Shown here: piece by piece, positions 44,876 through 57,898 of the stretch | Position numbering within the stretch: the stretch's first letter is position 1 | Layout of the letters: the number at the start of each line of letters is the position of its first letter | NCBI GenBank assembly: GCA_031308135.1 | Contig: JAHLJT010008756.1 | Span: 66,142,026-66,206,025, forward strand | DNA length: 64,000 nucleotides | From: Acheta domesticus | Lineage: Eukaryota; Arthropoda; Insecta; Orthoptera; Gryllidae | Reading direction: 5' to 3' | Notes under the pieces: model-generated | Told to the model about the DNA's origin: nothing | What the model saw: only the letters and a program-made list of their open reading frames with translations | Database searches by the model: none | Program-made: the position numbers and the translations under genes

Positions 44876-46119
44876 GATTCTATTGGCTCTCTCGTTAAAC
44901 TCAAATAATTGAAATCATCATAGTTTGAGCTTCTCAAAACTCTGAACTATCTTCGTTTTTTCATGTTTTTCTTTCTTTGTTCCTGTAGCTTATTTTTCTC
45001 TTTTTGATGTATAAAAATGAGAGAATCACAACTTTTGTTTCTTTTTCGTTCGTAATAATTGAGAGAATAATATTTCTATCTCGACCCCGGGTGAAAATAA
45101 TTTCCCAAAAAATTCCCCAAACATTTTTCGTCCATTTATGTCCCCCAATACAACGAAGAAAATTCCCCATTTTGAGAACAAAATTCCCCAATCTGGCAAC
45201 CCTGCTGTGCCCAAAGTTGCCTGTAGGTACCATTTTCTTTTCTAAACAGTTGAGACATAATATTTCAAAGCTGATCGTAATATCTGAACATTTAACAATA
45301 AAATAATACGTATAACAAAACAATAATTTTGATATTCAAGACATTATTTTAGTAATTATGCGACGAGCGCGCGAAAACTGACACTTGCATCTCCGAAATA
45401 AAACACAAACTAGTACAATAGAAAGTGGAGCAACCACCGAAAAGTTTTTAACTGAGACTTATTTAATACCTGAATAATATATACCGTTTAAGACAAATAT
45501 TAATGCTTTAAATTAGGATAATCATTCATTAAACATGTGGCACCTCTACTCATAGGCACTGTGGCCTCTAGGTGCCTCTGGGAACTGAGGGAGGGTTGTT
45601 CATTTGTCACAGTCTTAAGAAAGGTAATAACATGGATGAATATTGTTAATCTATGGTAGTAATTCAATGGACGTCTGAAATAAAAAAGTCTTAGGGGCAT
45701 TCTAAATAATTTCTATCACTCAAAATGTTTTACACAGCACTCCTCAGAGGGGAGCCATAATTCATCAAAAGGAAGTCTACAAAGGCCGCGAAAATTTTAC
45801 TTCGCGTAAAATGGAAGGTATAAGAAAAGTAAATTCTATAAATAATATATTTATTATAAAATATTGAGCAATAAATTTGACTTTTAATACTTAACTTTGT
45901 GTTTTGTAATAAAAGTAAATCAACGATTTCCGGAAAAAGTCTGAAAGTTTCATGTTCACCAACTGTGCTGTCTTTCTATGTAATAAAAATTTAATGTTTC
46001 TGTCCATAAATAGTTTTAAAATTGTAACCCATCACAGTAATAACACGTAGGGAAATTTATGTAAGGGGATATTGTTAAATCTTATTGTGTGTATTATTTT
46101 ATGTTGTCCCTACGGCCTA
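44876..46119. other. Intergenic; possible transposon terminus at 45216
   Basis: About 45100-45216 has repeated attcccc words ending ccccaatctggcaaccctg, the complement of the terminus at 33868. No gene is recognised in 45220-46119. Confidence 0.4.
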
Positions 46120-46359
46120 ATTTTTTCCGTAGATAGTGGCCATTCTGCTAACGAGAGTGTTTTGTGTCTTCACAACAAGTTGTATTGGTTAGGCCGAGCT
46201 TCTACGGATGCAGTTTAACCGGTGTTTCGCGATGCACGCTAAACTGCGTAGTTGATTGTTTACTTTTATTTTATTGTGTGGTGCATAATAATTTATGTGA
46301 AATTGTTTGAGGCGTGTTTGTGTTCTTTGTGTGTGTGCTGAATATTGATGTAGATTAAG
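46120..46359 (+). promoter_or_regulatory. Probable promoter and 5' UTR of TPR
   Basis: Position-based: it is the stretch directly before the TPR start codon. There is no TATA box. An inverted CCAAT (attgg) lies at about 46183-46187, and a GC-richer patch with the inverted words gcagttta and taaactgc at about 46210-46245. The start site cannot be placed. Confidence 0.35.
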
Positions 46360-46531
46360 ATGGCATCTACCGGTTCGGTGGAATCTGCGTTGTGTCCACA
46401 AGTTCTTACAACGGAAGAATATGAATCCATTAGCGACAATGTTAGAAGTAAAATTGAAGCTTATGTTAAAAACCTGAGTGAAGATAGAATTGTTTCTAAA
46501 GCTCTCCTTGAAACCACAAGATTGAATTCAG
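46360..46531 (+). CDS. Tpr: TPR exon 1 (start codon)
   Basis: ATG at 46360 in context aagATGG. 57 codons plus one base: MASTGSVESALCPQ and so on to LLETTRLNS, donor gtgagt. N-terminal head before the coiled coil (KIEAYVKNLSEDRIVSKAL aligns with the short helix that opens TPR). The start is supported by an in-frame stop (tag, 46351-46353) three codons upstream. Confidence 0.85.
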
Positions 46532-47439
46532 GTGAGTTTTTGTCATTAAAGTGCTCTCACTAGGGCAAATAAGCCAAAAATTATGCTAAATTAATGATTA
46601 ATCCTGTTAAGGGAGTTGTTTATACTTACTTTACAGAAGTATATTGTAATTTAGTAATACAGAAGTGTAATAGTAATTTGTACAGAAGAGTTGTGGTTTT
46701 AACAAGTGAGCATTTATGCTGTTGTATATATGTATTCGCAGTCCCCTATAGTAGTGTTATTTTCTGTATTATTTGGAATCTGATTTTTACCGTTTTCTTT
46801 GGCCAAATGTAATAATTTAATAGTAATTTACACTTTAAAGAATCTTGAGGGAGGTAAATTAATATATGATTGCAAGTGAATCTGGAGCTTGTTAATGTAG
46901 TAGAATATACATTTGATTTGATTGTGAGGTTAATTGAGAGTTAGGGTCTACAACTTATGTACAAGGAGATGAAAAGGAAATATTATGAATAAGAATCTCA
47001 CCACATAAATAAAGTCACTGTTATTAATCTCTGAAATTGTTTATTGTACCTGCTTATGAAATTGAAATATGGTCAGCACATCTGTGTTCCATCGGTGAAA
47101 TTACATGCTTCTGTATATTAGATGGTCTGTTGTTGGCATTCCCAATTTTTCAGATCAGCTATTGTGAAGATTCAGTTAACTTATATTTTTTATTACCATG
47201 CCATATTCACTATGCTTCAACTGAATACGTTAATTTCTTTTTTTTTAAATTTTTTTAATTTTGTTTCTTGTGAAGAAACAATTGTTCCGTAATAATGAAT
47301 ATTTGGCCTTTAAAACGTACAGTAAATTGGTGTAAAGGGACAAAGATTAACTTTCCATTCTTCATTCTTTTTCTTTTGTTTTTCCAAAGAACTTCACAAT
47401 CTGCCTCAATTTTTGTTTTCTCTCAATCGTCTTCCACCA

Positions 47440-48410
47440 TCTGGTTTTATCCATCTTCATCAGGTCACATTTTTCCATGGATTTTTACTATAATAATTTT
47501 GCTTTTTTGTACATTTCTAAGTATTACCTGTGCTTTATTTGTCTGTACATGCCCAAGCCAAGAAATTCTGTGAGATTTTACAAATTTATTTATATATTCC
47601 CATTTCAGTACATTATCTAGGTCTTCATTTTTTCTTATCAGTATTCTATAACTTCTCTGCCTGTTCTTCTGATCATTTTCTTCGTAAATTTTTTGCACTT
47701 GCTCGGTACTGTTATTAATGACCAATATTTCTTCCCCTTACATAAATATTGGTCTAATTAAGTTTTTGCATAATGTGACTTATTTTTTTAGTAGTAGAAC
47801 AGGTTTCAGATTGCCACTTTAGTGCTGTAGTCTCTGTTACCGTTTATTATCCTTTTATTGCTTTCCTGTGTTAAATTATTTGTGGTACTTATATTCACAC
47901 CAAGGTATGTGAAGTCAGAGATTCTCTCAAAACTACAGTCACTCATCTGTAATCTTCACATTTTCCTCTTAGTTTCTGATGTTATCAATTAAGTGATATT
48001 TTCTTCATTGACTTGAGGCCTTCGCTAATATTATATTACTTTTGACATCTTCCTTTCAGGACAATATTATCGGCATACATTAGACATTGTTTGATTTGTA
48101 GAGGAAGTTGCTTCTGGTATTTAATCTTGTCAGAGAATTATGAAGAGCAATTATAAATACAGTAGCTGAGAGTGAATCACCTTGTTTGACAGTTCATGTT
48201 ATTTTGAATGTTTTGCTTTTCTTTGCTGCAATATATACTTTACATTGGGATTAAAGCATAGATATTTTGAATCAGTATAAACAGTTAGTTCGATATTCCT
48301 TCTTCCCTTAATACTCTGAACATCTGGTTTCATTTAATACTGTCTAAAGCTAGTTTGTAATCTGTGAAAAGAATAAGGTAGTCAACATCCTTCCATTATT
48401 TGTTTAACTG
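47440..48410 (-). mobile_element. Heavily decayed non-LTR reverse transcriptase relic in TPR intron 1
   Basis: Minus strand pieces: TDYKLALDSIK and FRVLREEGISN (about 48400-48300), VKQGDSLSATVFIIAL (about 48195-48150), MYADNIVLKG (about 48080-48050; YADD is YADN), and RISWLGHVQTNKAQ (about 47560-47520). The order A, B, C, C-terminal RxxWLGHV is that of a LINE polymerase with many stops. Antisense to TPR. Confidence 0.7.
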
Positions 48411-48417
48411 AGTCGTT

Positions 48418-48690
48418 AGCCCCCATCTTGATCAGGTTTTTCGTCCAGTTTCCCTGATCCTTTGAGCAAATGCTGAGATGGTGCCTTGTTTTGCTTCTGG
48501 ACATAAATGTAACTACATTATTTTTGCACTTCTTCTGAAATTCTCTTTTTTTCTGTATTCAAAATTCGACTAGAATGTGGATTAGGATAGAGATCACATA
48601 ATTACGAAAACGTGCACAAATTTCACTTCTCCCCGTAGCTTGTCACAAATAGTTTTTAACTGTTTTTGACATAAATAAATAAATTGAAAA
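48418..48690 (+). mobile_element. SINE-like repeat, copy 2
   Basis: agcccccatcttgatcaggt, gcaaatgctgagatggtgcc, then ttctgtattcaaaattcgac and an end gtttttaactgtttttgaca plus taaataaataaat. Same family as 2126-2575 but lacking about 165 internal bases. Confidence 0.65.
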
Positions 48691-48980
48691 CATTGTCTGT
48701 TGTTTCTCTCCATCAATAGTTTGTCTTATTTTTAATTTGATTGTCAATTTTACTTTGTTATTATTATGATCAAGGTTGATTAATTTTTAGTGCCATTTTG
48801 AACTTCAGTTTTTTTCAATTGATGTGATTATGATAATTCATACACAGCATTATATCTTTGTTAAATTTGACAATTTTTCTATCTTAAAGGAATTCAAAAT
48901 TGGGATGTATTGAAGTATTTTTACAGTGGAGATGCTGTTTGCAGTTTAAGGTGTTAAATCTACTTTTGCTTCTCTTTCAG

Positions 48981-49143
48981 AGCAAGTTGTTTCTGCTTTA
49001 GAACAGAAAGTAGGTGAAAAAGAGTTAGAATGTAAAGAATTAAATACAAAGTTAGAAGCAACAATAAAAGAATTGGATGATATTAAGGAAAAATGGCAAG
49101 AGTTACAGAATGAAACTTCGACTTTAAAGGATCAAATAAATAG
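48981..49143 (+). CDS. Tpr: TPR exon 2
   Basis: Acceptor ctctttcag, donor gtaaga. It completes a split Glu codon and reads QVVSALEQKVGEKELECKEL and so on to LKDQIN. Start of the long coiled coil. Confidence 0.88.
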
Positions 49144-49656
49144 GTAAGATACAGAAATCAAGTAGTAATTTTATAAATAAGTAGCGATTGGTGCTAAGTC
49201 ATTTATGTTTGTAAGAGAAGTTTGTTATTGGTCAGTGTGAGTCCAGCATTTCTCTTCACGAGAAGTGCTTCTTTTTTGAGTATTTTCTTGTTTTCTCTTT
49301 TGTCAATTTAATTCACATCTTGAAAATACATTATGTGACTTTCAACATGCATAACATTCACAAATATTTAAATTTGAATTATTTAAAATATAAACATTGT
49401 AATAAATTTATGTAAGTGGCTTAAGTCCAATACAAATAATTTCACAAAAAATGTTAAAATTGTTATATTATGTGTTTAATAATAATTTAGAAACATTTTG
49501 TGCCGTGTTCATTTCTGTAGCATTTATTCACAAGTAATTTCATGTTGTATGAACTGAAGTTACATTGCTTGAAGAACGGATTTCAAATAGATTGGGTTCG
49601 TGTGATTCGGCTTTATATTTTGTAGAATTTTCTTGAACTCAGTATCTTTCTTTCAG

Positions 49657-49878
49657 ATTAGAAGCTGAAAACAATGCTTTTAGACTCCAACGAAATGCAG
49701 CTGTGGATGAGAGAGATGATCTCTTGAAAATTGTGGAACGCCGCAATGCTGAGCTCAACCATCTTCAGGAAGATTATCGCTCATTGTCATCTCAGCTGCA
49801 GACAGCGATTGCTGCAAAATGTGAAGCATTAGTGAAGTCAGAGGAAGTAGAAACTCAACGATTAAATTTGGAATTCAA
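49657..49878 (+). CDS. Tpr: TPR exon 3
   Basis: Acceptor tctttcag, donor gttagt (weak: exon end CAA). LEAENNAFRLQRNAAVDERD then LLKIVERRNAELNHL and so on to RLNLEF; coiled coil. Confidence 0.88.
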
Positions 49879-50229
49879 GTTAGTTTTTTTTTAATTGATT
49901 AAGAGGTTTATAACACACACACAAAAGAAAAGCAAACAAACAACAACAACAAAATAACAGGCTGAGAACATAGCAGTTTTGTATATCTGTTCTGAAGTAC
50001 TCTTCAGGCATGAATTTTGTACTCTTCTTTCTTGATTTTACCTAGTCTTCTCCGTAATAAGGTCATCCCTTTCTTGAAAGTATGGTGTAGAATATAATTC
50101 ACTGTGTAAAAATTATGATTTTAACTTTCTTACACCTTTTTTACCTCAAACCAATTTCATTTTATAAGTTTACTTGGAAAATAAATATTTGAGATATTTT
50201 ACTCCCATGTAAATTCAGTTAGTATGTTT

Positions 50230-51060
50230 GGGAAGGGTTTGCACAGTTGCTGCCTTCTAATAGTCTGCTACTAACCTCGCAGTAGAGTGTGGAAGTGGCT
50301 TTGGGGTTTGCTGGACCCCAGTATTATATTTACATGTGTCTTTTTCAAAGTTGTAATTTTGGTTTTTGTTTGTTTTTTAAGACTTTCTAGACAAAATAGC
50401 ATCAAATATTAATGATAAATCACACCTAACACGAGATTTACTAGATAAAAGTGACAACGAAGAAACATCGGAGAGCTTATTTGTTGATCACTCAGATTTG
50501 GATCCTGGTTTTCTTTTATAACACGATTTTCAATAGTTTTAATTTAATTTTTACACAAATATTATTTTTAAGTGTGTAAATCAAAAAATAGTAGTAAAAC
50601 TTTAACTTGTATTCATTTTAAGTCCAAATTTACTTCATCAAATCTCTAATGAAGTATTATTTAGCTTTTTTTTAAAAATCTAAATAACATCTCATTTGCT
50701 AAGGTATTATAAGAAAAACTGTTTCCATTTTGAAGAAAATGATAATACTGGGTTACAATACTTTTTATGGCCTTTAATAAAATATAAAGTTTAACAGTGA
50801 TATTTTGTTTTAAAAACAAACAAAAAATATTCATCCAAATCTACACAGTTTTGTCAAAAAAGGTGTAATTTTTATGAATGGTGCTAATATTTTAATAAAA
50901 TAACATTATTTTCGCTTAAAACAGTGTGTGCTCTACTAAAAGGACTTAAAAGAGTTTTACAGAACTTTCGAAAACCTTCAAGTAAAAATATACATACTTC
51001 AGAATTGGGGGTCTGACAGACCCCAGTGTTATATTTACGTATAATGAAATAAGTGTTATA
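50230..51060. mobile_element. piggyBac-like relic in TPR intron 3
   Basis: Two inverted-hairpin words near the ends, ggggtttgctggaccccagt (about 50308) and ggggtctgacagaccccagt (about 51006), each followed by attatatttac or gttatatttac, as in subterminal regions of some piggyBac families. Between them a short frame ends in SESLFVDHSDLDPGF, similar in style to acidic piggyBac N-termini. Boundaries and TTAA target are not proven. Confidence 0.35.
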
Positions 51061-51155
51061 TTTAACGATTAAGAACTATTTCAGAGTTCTTTGAGATTCA
51101 TTCTCTTTCCTAGAAAATAAAAAAAAATTAAATAGCTTGCTTTGTTGTTTATTAG

Positions 51156-51315
51156 GGAGAAACGGATGGAAGGAGAAAGGGAACGAACTACTAGAGAAAT
51201 AGAAAGTTTGACTACTGAGGTTAATAGATTAACAGAAGAGATTATGAATGTGCGCAGAGAAAATACTACAAGACGGTTGACATTAGAAGCACAACTTAAT
51301 GAAAAAACTGAAGAA
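51156..51315 (+). CDS. Tpr: TPR exon 4
   Basis: Acceptor gtttattag, donor gtaagt. Reads EKRMEGERERTTREIESLTT and so on to QLNEKTEE; aligns with the REKRLEQEKELL region of vertebrate TPR. Confidence 0.88.
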
Positions 51316-51385
51316 GTAAGTTTTTTTCTTAGTTCACAGCAGTTATATTGTAAATGTAAATTGATTGACCCATTGTCTTCTGCAG

Positions 51386-51560
51386 CTGAAAATTTCTCAA
51401 CAAACACTGGAAGGCTTGCAACAATCGAATACTCTTCTGGAAGAGAGATTGGAAGATTCTTTGCGTAAATTGATGGCCGAGCATGAAACCATAAACAAGT
51501 TGCAAAAAACCTTTGAAGAAGAACTGATGCAGCAAACTAAATTAGCAGATTTATATAGAG
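51386..51560 (+). CDS. Tpr: TPR exon 5
   Basis: Acceptor cttctgcag, donor gtatag. LKISQQTLEGLQQSNTLLEE and so on to QQTKLADLYR; the KLADLYRG end aligns with the KLSNLYKS of vertebrate TPR. Confidence 0.9.
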
Positions 51561-51652
51561 GTATAGTATTTAAAAAAAAATTGTTTTTACAGAAATAATT
51601 TTAAAAATTTTATATTCATATTTAATTTTGTAAATTGCCTTTCCCCACTTAG

Positions 51653-51877
51653 GGATGAGTGAAGATGCAACAGCAAAATCTGAGAAATTGGAAAGTGGAA
51701 TTAAAGAACTTCAAGATCTTCTTCGATCAGCGGCTGAGGAAAGTGAAAAAACAGAAGTTAAAATCAGAATGTTAGAAGAAGATCATGAAAGAAAGCTTGC
51801 TGAAAAAGATGAATGTATTGAGAACCTTAGAAAGGAATTAAAGTCTGCCAATGATTTAGTAGATGTGGTTCGTGAAG
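51653..51877 (+). CDS. Tpr: TPR exon 6
   Basis: Acceptor ccacttag, donor gtagat. MSEDATAKSEKLESGIKELQ then DLLRSAAEESEK and so on to LKSANDLVDVVRE; LKSANDL matches the LENANDLL of vertebrate TPR. Confidence 0.9.
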
Positions 51878-54436
51878 GTAGATGTTTTAATAAATTATTC
51901 AGTTTGTTGCGTATCTAATTACATAATCGAGGAGTTAACATTTAATTTAGGAGAAGAAATTATTTTAAAAAAGTCTTGAGAAACCTTGGTAGTCTGTACG
52001 TTTTTTAAAATATTCTGTGTGTGACATTCCATTTCTTTTTGAATAATCCTGGCATTTAACTGTAAGTCACTTAATTGGCATTTTTCTAGGTTGTTTACTT
52101 GTCATGTAGGAATGAAGGAGGACAGTGGATTATAAATCAATGTTTGCACTTTCTGGTAATCAGAATTTTCCTAATTCATATTAATTAAAATTCTAGAAAG
52201 AACATCAAATATTTTACAATAGTTCACAAATAAATTTAGATTTCTTATAAAAACAGGGAGAAATAAAACGTTAAATTTAAAGTTGAATTGCATAATTTTG
52301 TTCCTCTTTCACTACACACTTTAGCGACTAAGCAGTGATATTAAAATTTGAAGCGCAAAAGTGTCTCTCTTTACTTATATGCAAATGTCAAATTCATTTG
52401 TAATATGAAGAAACATCCTGTAGATTAAATATTGCAACTATAGGCAAGCACAGCCAAAATGAGGAGGGGCCAACTGTCTTTTCTGTGCCCCTGATCCGTT
52501 AAACATTTTTATTTACTTTTAAGATATTTTACCTCTAAAACAATTTTGTTTTTTTAATTTGTGGACATTTGTAGTAGGGATAGACTTTCATTGGCCGGAT
52601 GTTTGGGAATAGTTTCTTTTTCTTCTCTCTCTCTCTCTTTAAAGCCCTTTTTGAGCAATTTTGGATTTCTTGACATATTTTAAGCGTTTCTATAGGGGAT
52701 TGAGTCTCAATTTGACACTTTTGAATGATGGTTTCAAACGTTTCTTCATGTGTTTGGTCATAATTTGTCCATTACTCTGTAGGTACAGAATGGATCATAT
52801 TGTACATATATATCATTCCATATTTTTACAAAATAGTTAATTAGTACTTAAGTATATGGATAGGATAACTACAGAGGATAGCCTTTACCAAAGTACTTTG
52901 TGCTAGACGTTTGAGAGACATGTGATACCCCAACAGTGGTTTCCTAGTGACACAATAGCAGCAGCTTTTCTAGCAACATAATCTTCCCTCATGTCCACCA
53001 ATCCAGAACAAATAGAGCATTTGGGGATAGAACACTTTTGTCATGTATTTGTGTTGCCCAGCATAAAAATTTCAGCTCATTAAAATATCCTGACCATTTT
53101 GGTTCTGAACTGGGAAAAATCAAATATAGGTCTAAAATCTAGTATTCGCTTTAGATTACTCATGAAAGATGATGCAGTGTGCATGTCGCAAGGGCAGTAA
53201 TGCACAGCAAAGCTTCCTGAGCTGAGCCTCACCTGTACCTCAAAGACAAGTGGTACATGCAATGTATCTCCTATTGTTTGTCATCACTGTTAATTTTAGA
53301 TTGCCTATAATTAATATATTTCATTTTTACCAGGAATTTATTGTATCCAAGGAAGTAAAGTACCGTACTTACCCGAATATGACGAACCCCTTTTTTTTTG
53401 AACACTGGAATATAACACAACCCTTGTTTCTGTAACTTGAAATTCGTTTTCAGCTAGGTAATGAAATCGAGAGAGAAAAACAAACAAACATCTCTACGTA
53501 CACATTTTTGGGGTTGCATACATTATATTTTCGTAAGAATTCAGGTAAACTTACAAGTATTACTCTTGAGATCATTCTGAATATGTGAGACGGCAGTCAT
53601 CTTGATTCATGACATCATAATTTTTACTGCCCTTGCACATAAGCAGTTCATTGACGCATGATAAGTAACGCGCATCATAGAAAAAACGTGTATCTTATGT
53701 GAAATGGCACATGAGGGCATAAGATAGTGTTAGTCTATGACACACGTCAACATAACTCACACATGTGACACAGGACTTCCTATATGGTCAATCCATTTTG
53801 TAGGAGTTATGTAAATATCTATTTCATAAACATATCCAATAATAAGAAAAAAAGGTTCTATTGCAAAAGACCTTTCTTTTTGAAGTAAACCTGTACTGTA
53901 ACAGTAACAGCATAATATCGTTCATATTGCATTTTTCATCATACATGAACTCAACTCCTATTTCTAAACATCGAAAATGGAAAAAAATGCTTGTCTTGTA
54001 TTTGTGTAAATATGGTATTTTATTTTCGATGGCTACATGTCCAATTTCAAAATTTTTCAGGAGACCACAGCTTCCTGGGTGCATGAACATATCATTATAA
54101 CTTACTTTTCAATGAGAAACAAATTTTAAATAATTTATCAGTTAAAAATAATTTCTGAAGAGAATAATCATTATTAATCAGAGTTCCTGCTGAATTATTG
54201 TTAAAATACAAGGCACTGTATAAAACTCACAATTATGAATTCATTTATCTAAAATATTTTAATCAAGATAATCAGTACATATTTCTTTCATTATATGTTA
54301 GCTTTTTTCTGAGTTTTATACATTGTTTAGAAAATAATAATCATTTAACGGTATTCCGAGGATATTTTGGCATTAATAAGCGTTGAGCTGTGAATCCATT
54401 TCTTGAAGTTTTATTTATATTTTACGCATGTTGCAG
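51878..54436. other. TPR intron 6
   Basis: AT-rich. At about 53362-53385 the words taccgtacttacccgaatat and gacgaacccc resemble the end of a widespread arthropod DNA repeat; its other end is not seen. Otherwise nothing. Confidence 0.4.
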
Positions 54437-54615
54437 ATAAGAAAATGGAGATTGTAGAAGAATTATCTCCTGCTGCTGCTAATATAATTCATTTATTTAA
54501 TTCTCGAATGACTCTCACACAAATCTACATGGAAATGAAAAATATGTCCCAGGAATTAATTAAAGAAAAGCAAGAGAACAAACGTTTGAATGATTATCTT
54601 GACGATATTGTTCAG
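54437..54615 (+). CDS. Tpr: TPR exon 7 (most diagnostic)
   Basis: Acceptor tgttgcag, donor gtaagg. DKKMEIVEELSPAAANIIHL, then MTLTQIYMEMKNMSQELIKE and QENKRLNDYLDDIVQ. This block matches vertebrate TPR (LSPTAA, MKLTELYN, ENKRINKYLDEIV) and identifies the gene. Confidence 0.94.
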
Positions 54616-54714
54616 GTAAGGTCATTGAAAAGTAGGCTTTACATGATGTTTACTTTCCGTTTTAAGATTTTTAAAGAAAGAAATTAGAAACTTTTGTGGA
54701 TTTTTGTATTTTAG

Positions 54715-54927
54715 CAAATTGAGAAAAAGGCTCCCGAGTTGCAAAAGCTACGTGATGATCATTCATCTTTACTGAATGACAGAGAACAGTTATGTGCTAC
54801 TTTAGATATAATAGCCAAAGAATCAGAAGCCTTGAATGAAGAAATAAAAGATGTGAAAAAGTTAAAAGACCAGTTTGAGAGAGAAAATGAGCGATTGAAG
54901 AAGGAACTGGTTGATTTAAGCACACAG
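54715..54927 (+). CDS. Tpr: TPR exon 8
   Basis: Acceptor tattttag, donor gtatgg. QIEKKAPELQKLRDDHSSLL and so on to KKELVDLSTQ; 71 codons of coiled coil. Confidence 0.92.
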
Positions 54928-54929
54928 GT

Positions 54930-55045
54930 ATGGTGATGGTGGTGTGTGTGTTTTTTGTTTGTTGTTGTTTTGTTTTGTGGGGTGGGTTTTTTTTTTGTTT
55001 GTTTGTTTGTTGTTGTTGTTTTTTTTTTTTTTTTTTTTTGCTCAG
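54930..55045. repeat. GT- and T-rich low-complexity run in TPR intron 8
   Basis: tggtgatggtggtgtgtgtg followed by ttgtttgttgttg-type units and a T run at 55020-55039. It opens cysteine/phenylalanine frames that are not genes. Confidence 0.8.
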
Positions 55046-57898
55046 TTATGCAAACCATCTTCCATTTTATTTTATTGTGAAACTAATGTTCGGCCCAAAT
55101 ACAATGCTTACAAAACATTTCTATAATGGCACCGGCTCTGCTTACAACTTGGGCAATCAACCGCCATCGGGTTTGTGGATTCATTCCCACCATTTATTTA
55201 TCTGACATTCTGCTTCTAATACTCATGTTGCCAATTCGAGGGCTGCCTGGCCATTCTTTCTACGGCAAGCATGCACTGATTTATTAACATTCATTCACAT
55301 TGTACCTTTTTAATGTATACATGCTTGGCATTATCTGAATAGATGAAAAAGGTGGTAATTACTGAAAAGTTATTCAAACTGGTAAAAAGGTCATTTACTA
55401 CATTAAATTAAATCTGAATACACAATTGGAGCTGAAAGTTGCGATGCGCATTATTTACAATCACTACTATAATCTCCAGCAAATAACAATTCTACTCTTC
55501 TTCTTTTCTTGAATCTCATCAGGTTAGTTAAAAAAATGTCTTTGAGAAAACACCATGGAGTCCAGCTTCCTACACTGATTATGGGCCAAGAACCTGAGAA
55601 TGTCTCATCCTCTACAGCACGGGGGTGGATGGAGAGAGAGACAAAGGCCTTGCTGCCCTCTCCATCGTCCCTCGCTGCTAACTGCATCAGTAGTTGGTCC
55701 GCTCACACAAGGTCACCACCCTCTGGTCAGGAAATGTCCTCATCACCGTCTGCAGTCTCGTGTAATTTTTACTATGCCTATTGTTGTTACTCTCAGCGTA
55801 ACGTTTTCCCATGTTGTAATTAGTTCTGCGGTAATCTGCGACAATTACAATGATGCCTAAATTAGTGAGCAATGCCTTCATCCTGATTCTTTCTTGATCT
55901 CACTTTGTCGCAGCATGTTATGTTCTGCTAATCTCAACTTTATCACCGCCTGTTGTGTTCTGTGTGTCTTGATCATAACGATTCTGCGCAGCGTGATCTA
56001 TTCTGTTTTTCTGCCTCTGGACCCAACACCGTGAAGCGTCTCTTCCTCCCCCCCCTTGGTGAAACTCTGCCCTAATTTTCATCTACCCAATGATTATGCA
56101 ATTTTATTTTAGCACTTGCCTCAAGTTATCCTTTTGGTTGGTAGGATTTAGGTCAACCGGCCACAGCGTATCCTGCTCCAGGGGCTCAAACGTGCCCATG
56201 TGCAGCAATGACGTTCCACAGGAGGGCTATCACATTTCAGAGTCACTGTTGTTCCTCCTAGACTGATCAGTTTATTAGTACTCAGCTGGTCCACGCACTT
56301 GGCTCGTTACACCTATCTGCCTGATTCGTGAAATCGGAGATGAGCGTGTTTGTTCCTAGCTGCATGCAATTTCAATTTTTTCTTGGTTGCTCCTCTCCAG
56401 AGGCTGCTATTGTCAAGTGCAGTGCCCCGTGCTGTCTTTGCACTCTGCTTTGTAGGCCAAATATCTGTCGCTGTGATGGTGTCTGTCGCTCGTGGCCGGG
56501 CACCTGGCTTGCACCCGATTTGTCATAGATCCGAACAAAAACCTTAGTGTTTGCACGTTCTTTCCTCTCGTGCACGCTCCCTAGAATCACTTTCTTATGA
56601 ATTTCCTTATATATTTATATTTAAATGTGTGAACAATTAAATCACAATATACATACACAAACAAACATTAATAATATTTCCATTATAAGTCTGCCATGAC
56701 ATTTATTTAAAACCTTTAAAATTCACAAACATTTCTTCAAGTAACAATACTTGCTCTTCATACAGACAGATTTTCCAGCTTACTTTGTTTTTCGTAGCGG
56801 GCACCATTTCACTTGACCTTCTTCTTCTCCTTTTCTTAACTATGTTTAAATTTTTCAAATTATATAATCCTATTAATGATACTACTTGACTTCCATAAAG
56901 GTGATGTTGTTTGAAACTATTTATAAATATAGTAACTTTGCAATTTTGATACCAACATTGCATTCAATCTTGCTCATGTGTTCATCATGCGTCCTGTACG
57001 AAGTGTCAACTCCAAGAGTCCTCTCTGTCTTAAAAAAATATTTCTTACTTGTCCTCCTCCCCAAAACACCTTATATATTGCTTTTATCAGTATGCCTGCT
57101 GATTGACACCAGATCCCAGGCAATTGAGTTCTTTACTTAAAACACGTATGCAAACCTAATATCATACCATGTTTGTTTCGACATTGTTTTCTTGCCAAAA
57201 GCATCCCCAATCAATTATTAGCTGATGACATTTTGTTTTTGTCTTTTTTATAAAATTTTTCTCCAAAATAAATCTTTTCCATATTAAATGATCTTTATAC
57301 TTTAAAACCAAGTGTAAATTTAATAATATGTTGGGATTTAGTTATTTGACCATCCAGATTTACTTGCTTTCAATAACAGTGAGGTATGGATTACCTTGAT
57401 ATTATAGTTTCTTTAATTTGTAGATTGGATTATTTAAAAAAAAAAAATCCTCTGTAGCTGTTCATATTTACTGTTTTCTTTGTGTGCTACAATTTCTTAC
57501 ATGCAATTTTAGACACACAAGAGAAGTTATTAGGGAATCTTATTTGTAACAGGCAGAATGGACTGTTGTGAATCTATAAATTATGGGCATTTTTGTGTTG
57601 CCTGTAAAATGAACTGTGTATAAGAGTTTCATATCTATAGAAAAGACATTAGTTACGGAGGGTTTTTTTCCCAATAGTAAAGAATCCGAAGTTGAAACGA
57701 CAAATTTCTTCTCATGGTGTGGTGACTTGATGTTTTTCAAAAGCTTTATACGAAGGAATTCCCGACAATTGAAATAACTCAGTTCCTGTGTGAAAATCTT
57801 GTTTTCAGTTTATTGTGAATTGATATGTGGAAGATGCTTTTATTATTTAATAGAAGATAAAACTTGTACACAACTATAAAAATAATTTTTTATTCCAG
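55046..57898. other. Rest of TPR intron 8
   Basis: About 55450-56560 is richer in GC than its surroundings and may be an unrecognised transposon; frames on both strands show no motif. The remainder shows nothing. Confidence 0.35.

Noticed and set aside
38778..45216. A DNA transposon with ends cagggttgtcaag and ggcaaccctg
   Set aside because: Only about 10 matching end bases and no matching flanking duplication; the right end pairs better with 33868.
54930..55205. Cys/Phe-rich frames
   Set aside because: Product of a GT- and T-rich low-complexity run in an intron.
55509..55881. Overlapping frames on both strands in TPR intron 8
   Set aside because: No motif and no splice logic; at most an unrecognised transposon.
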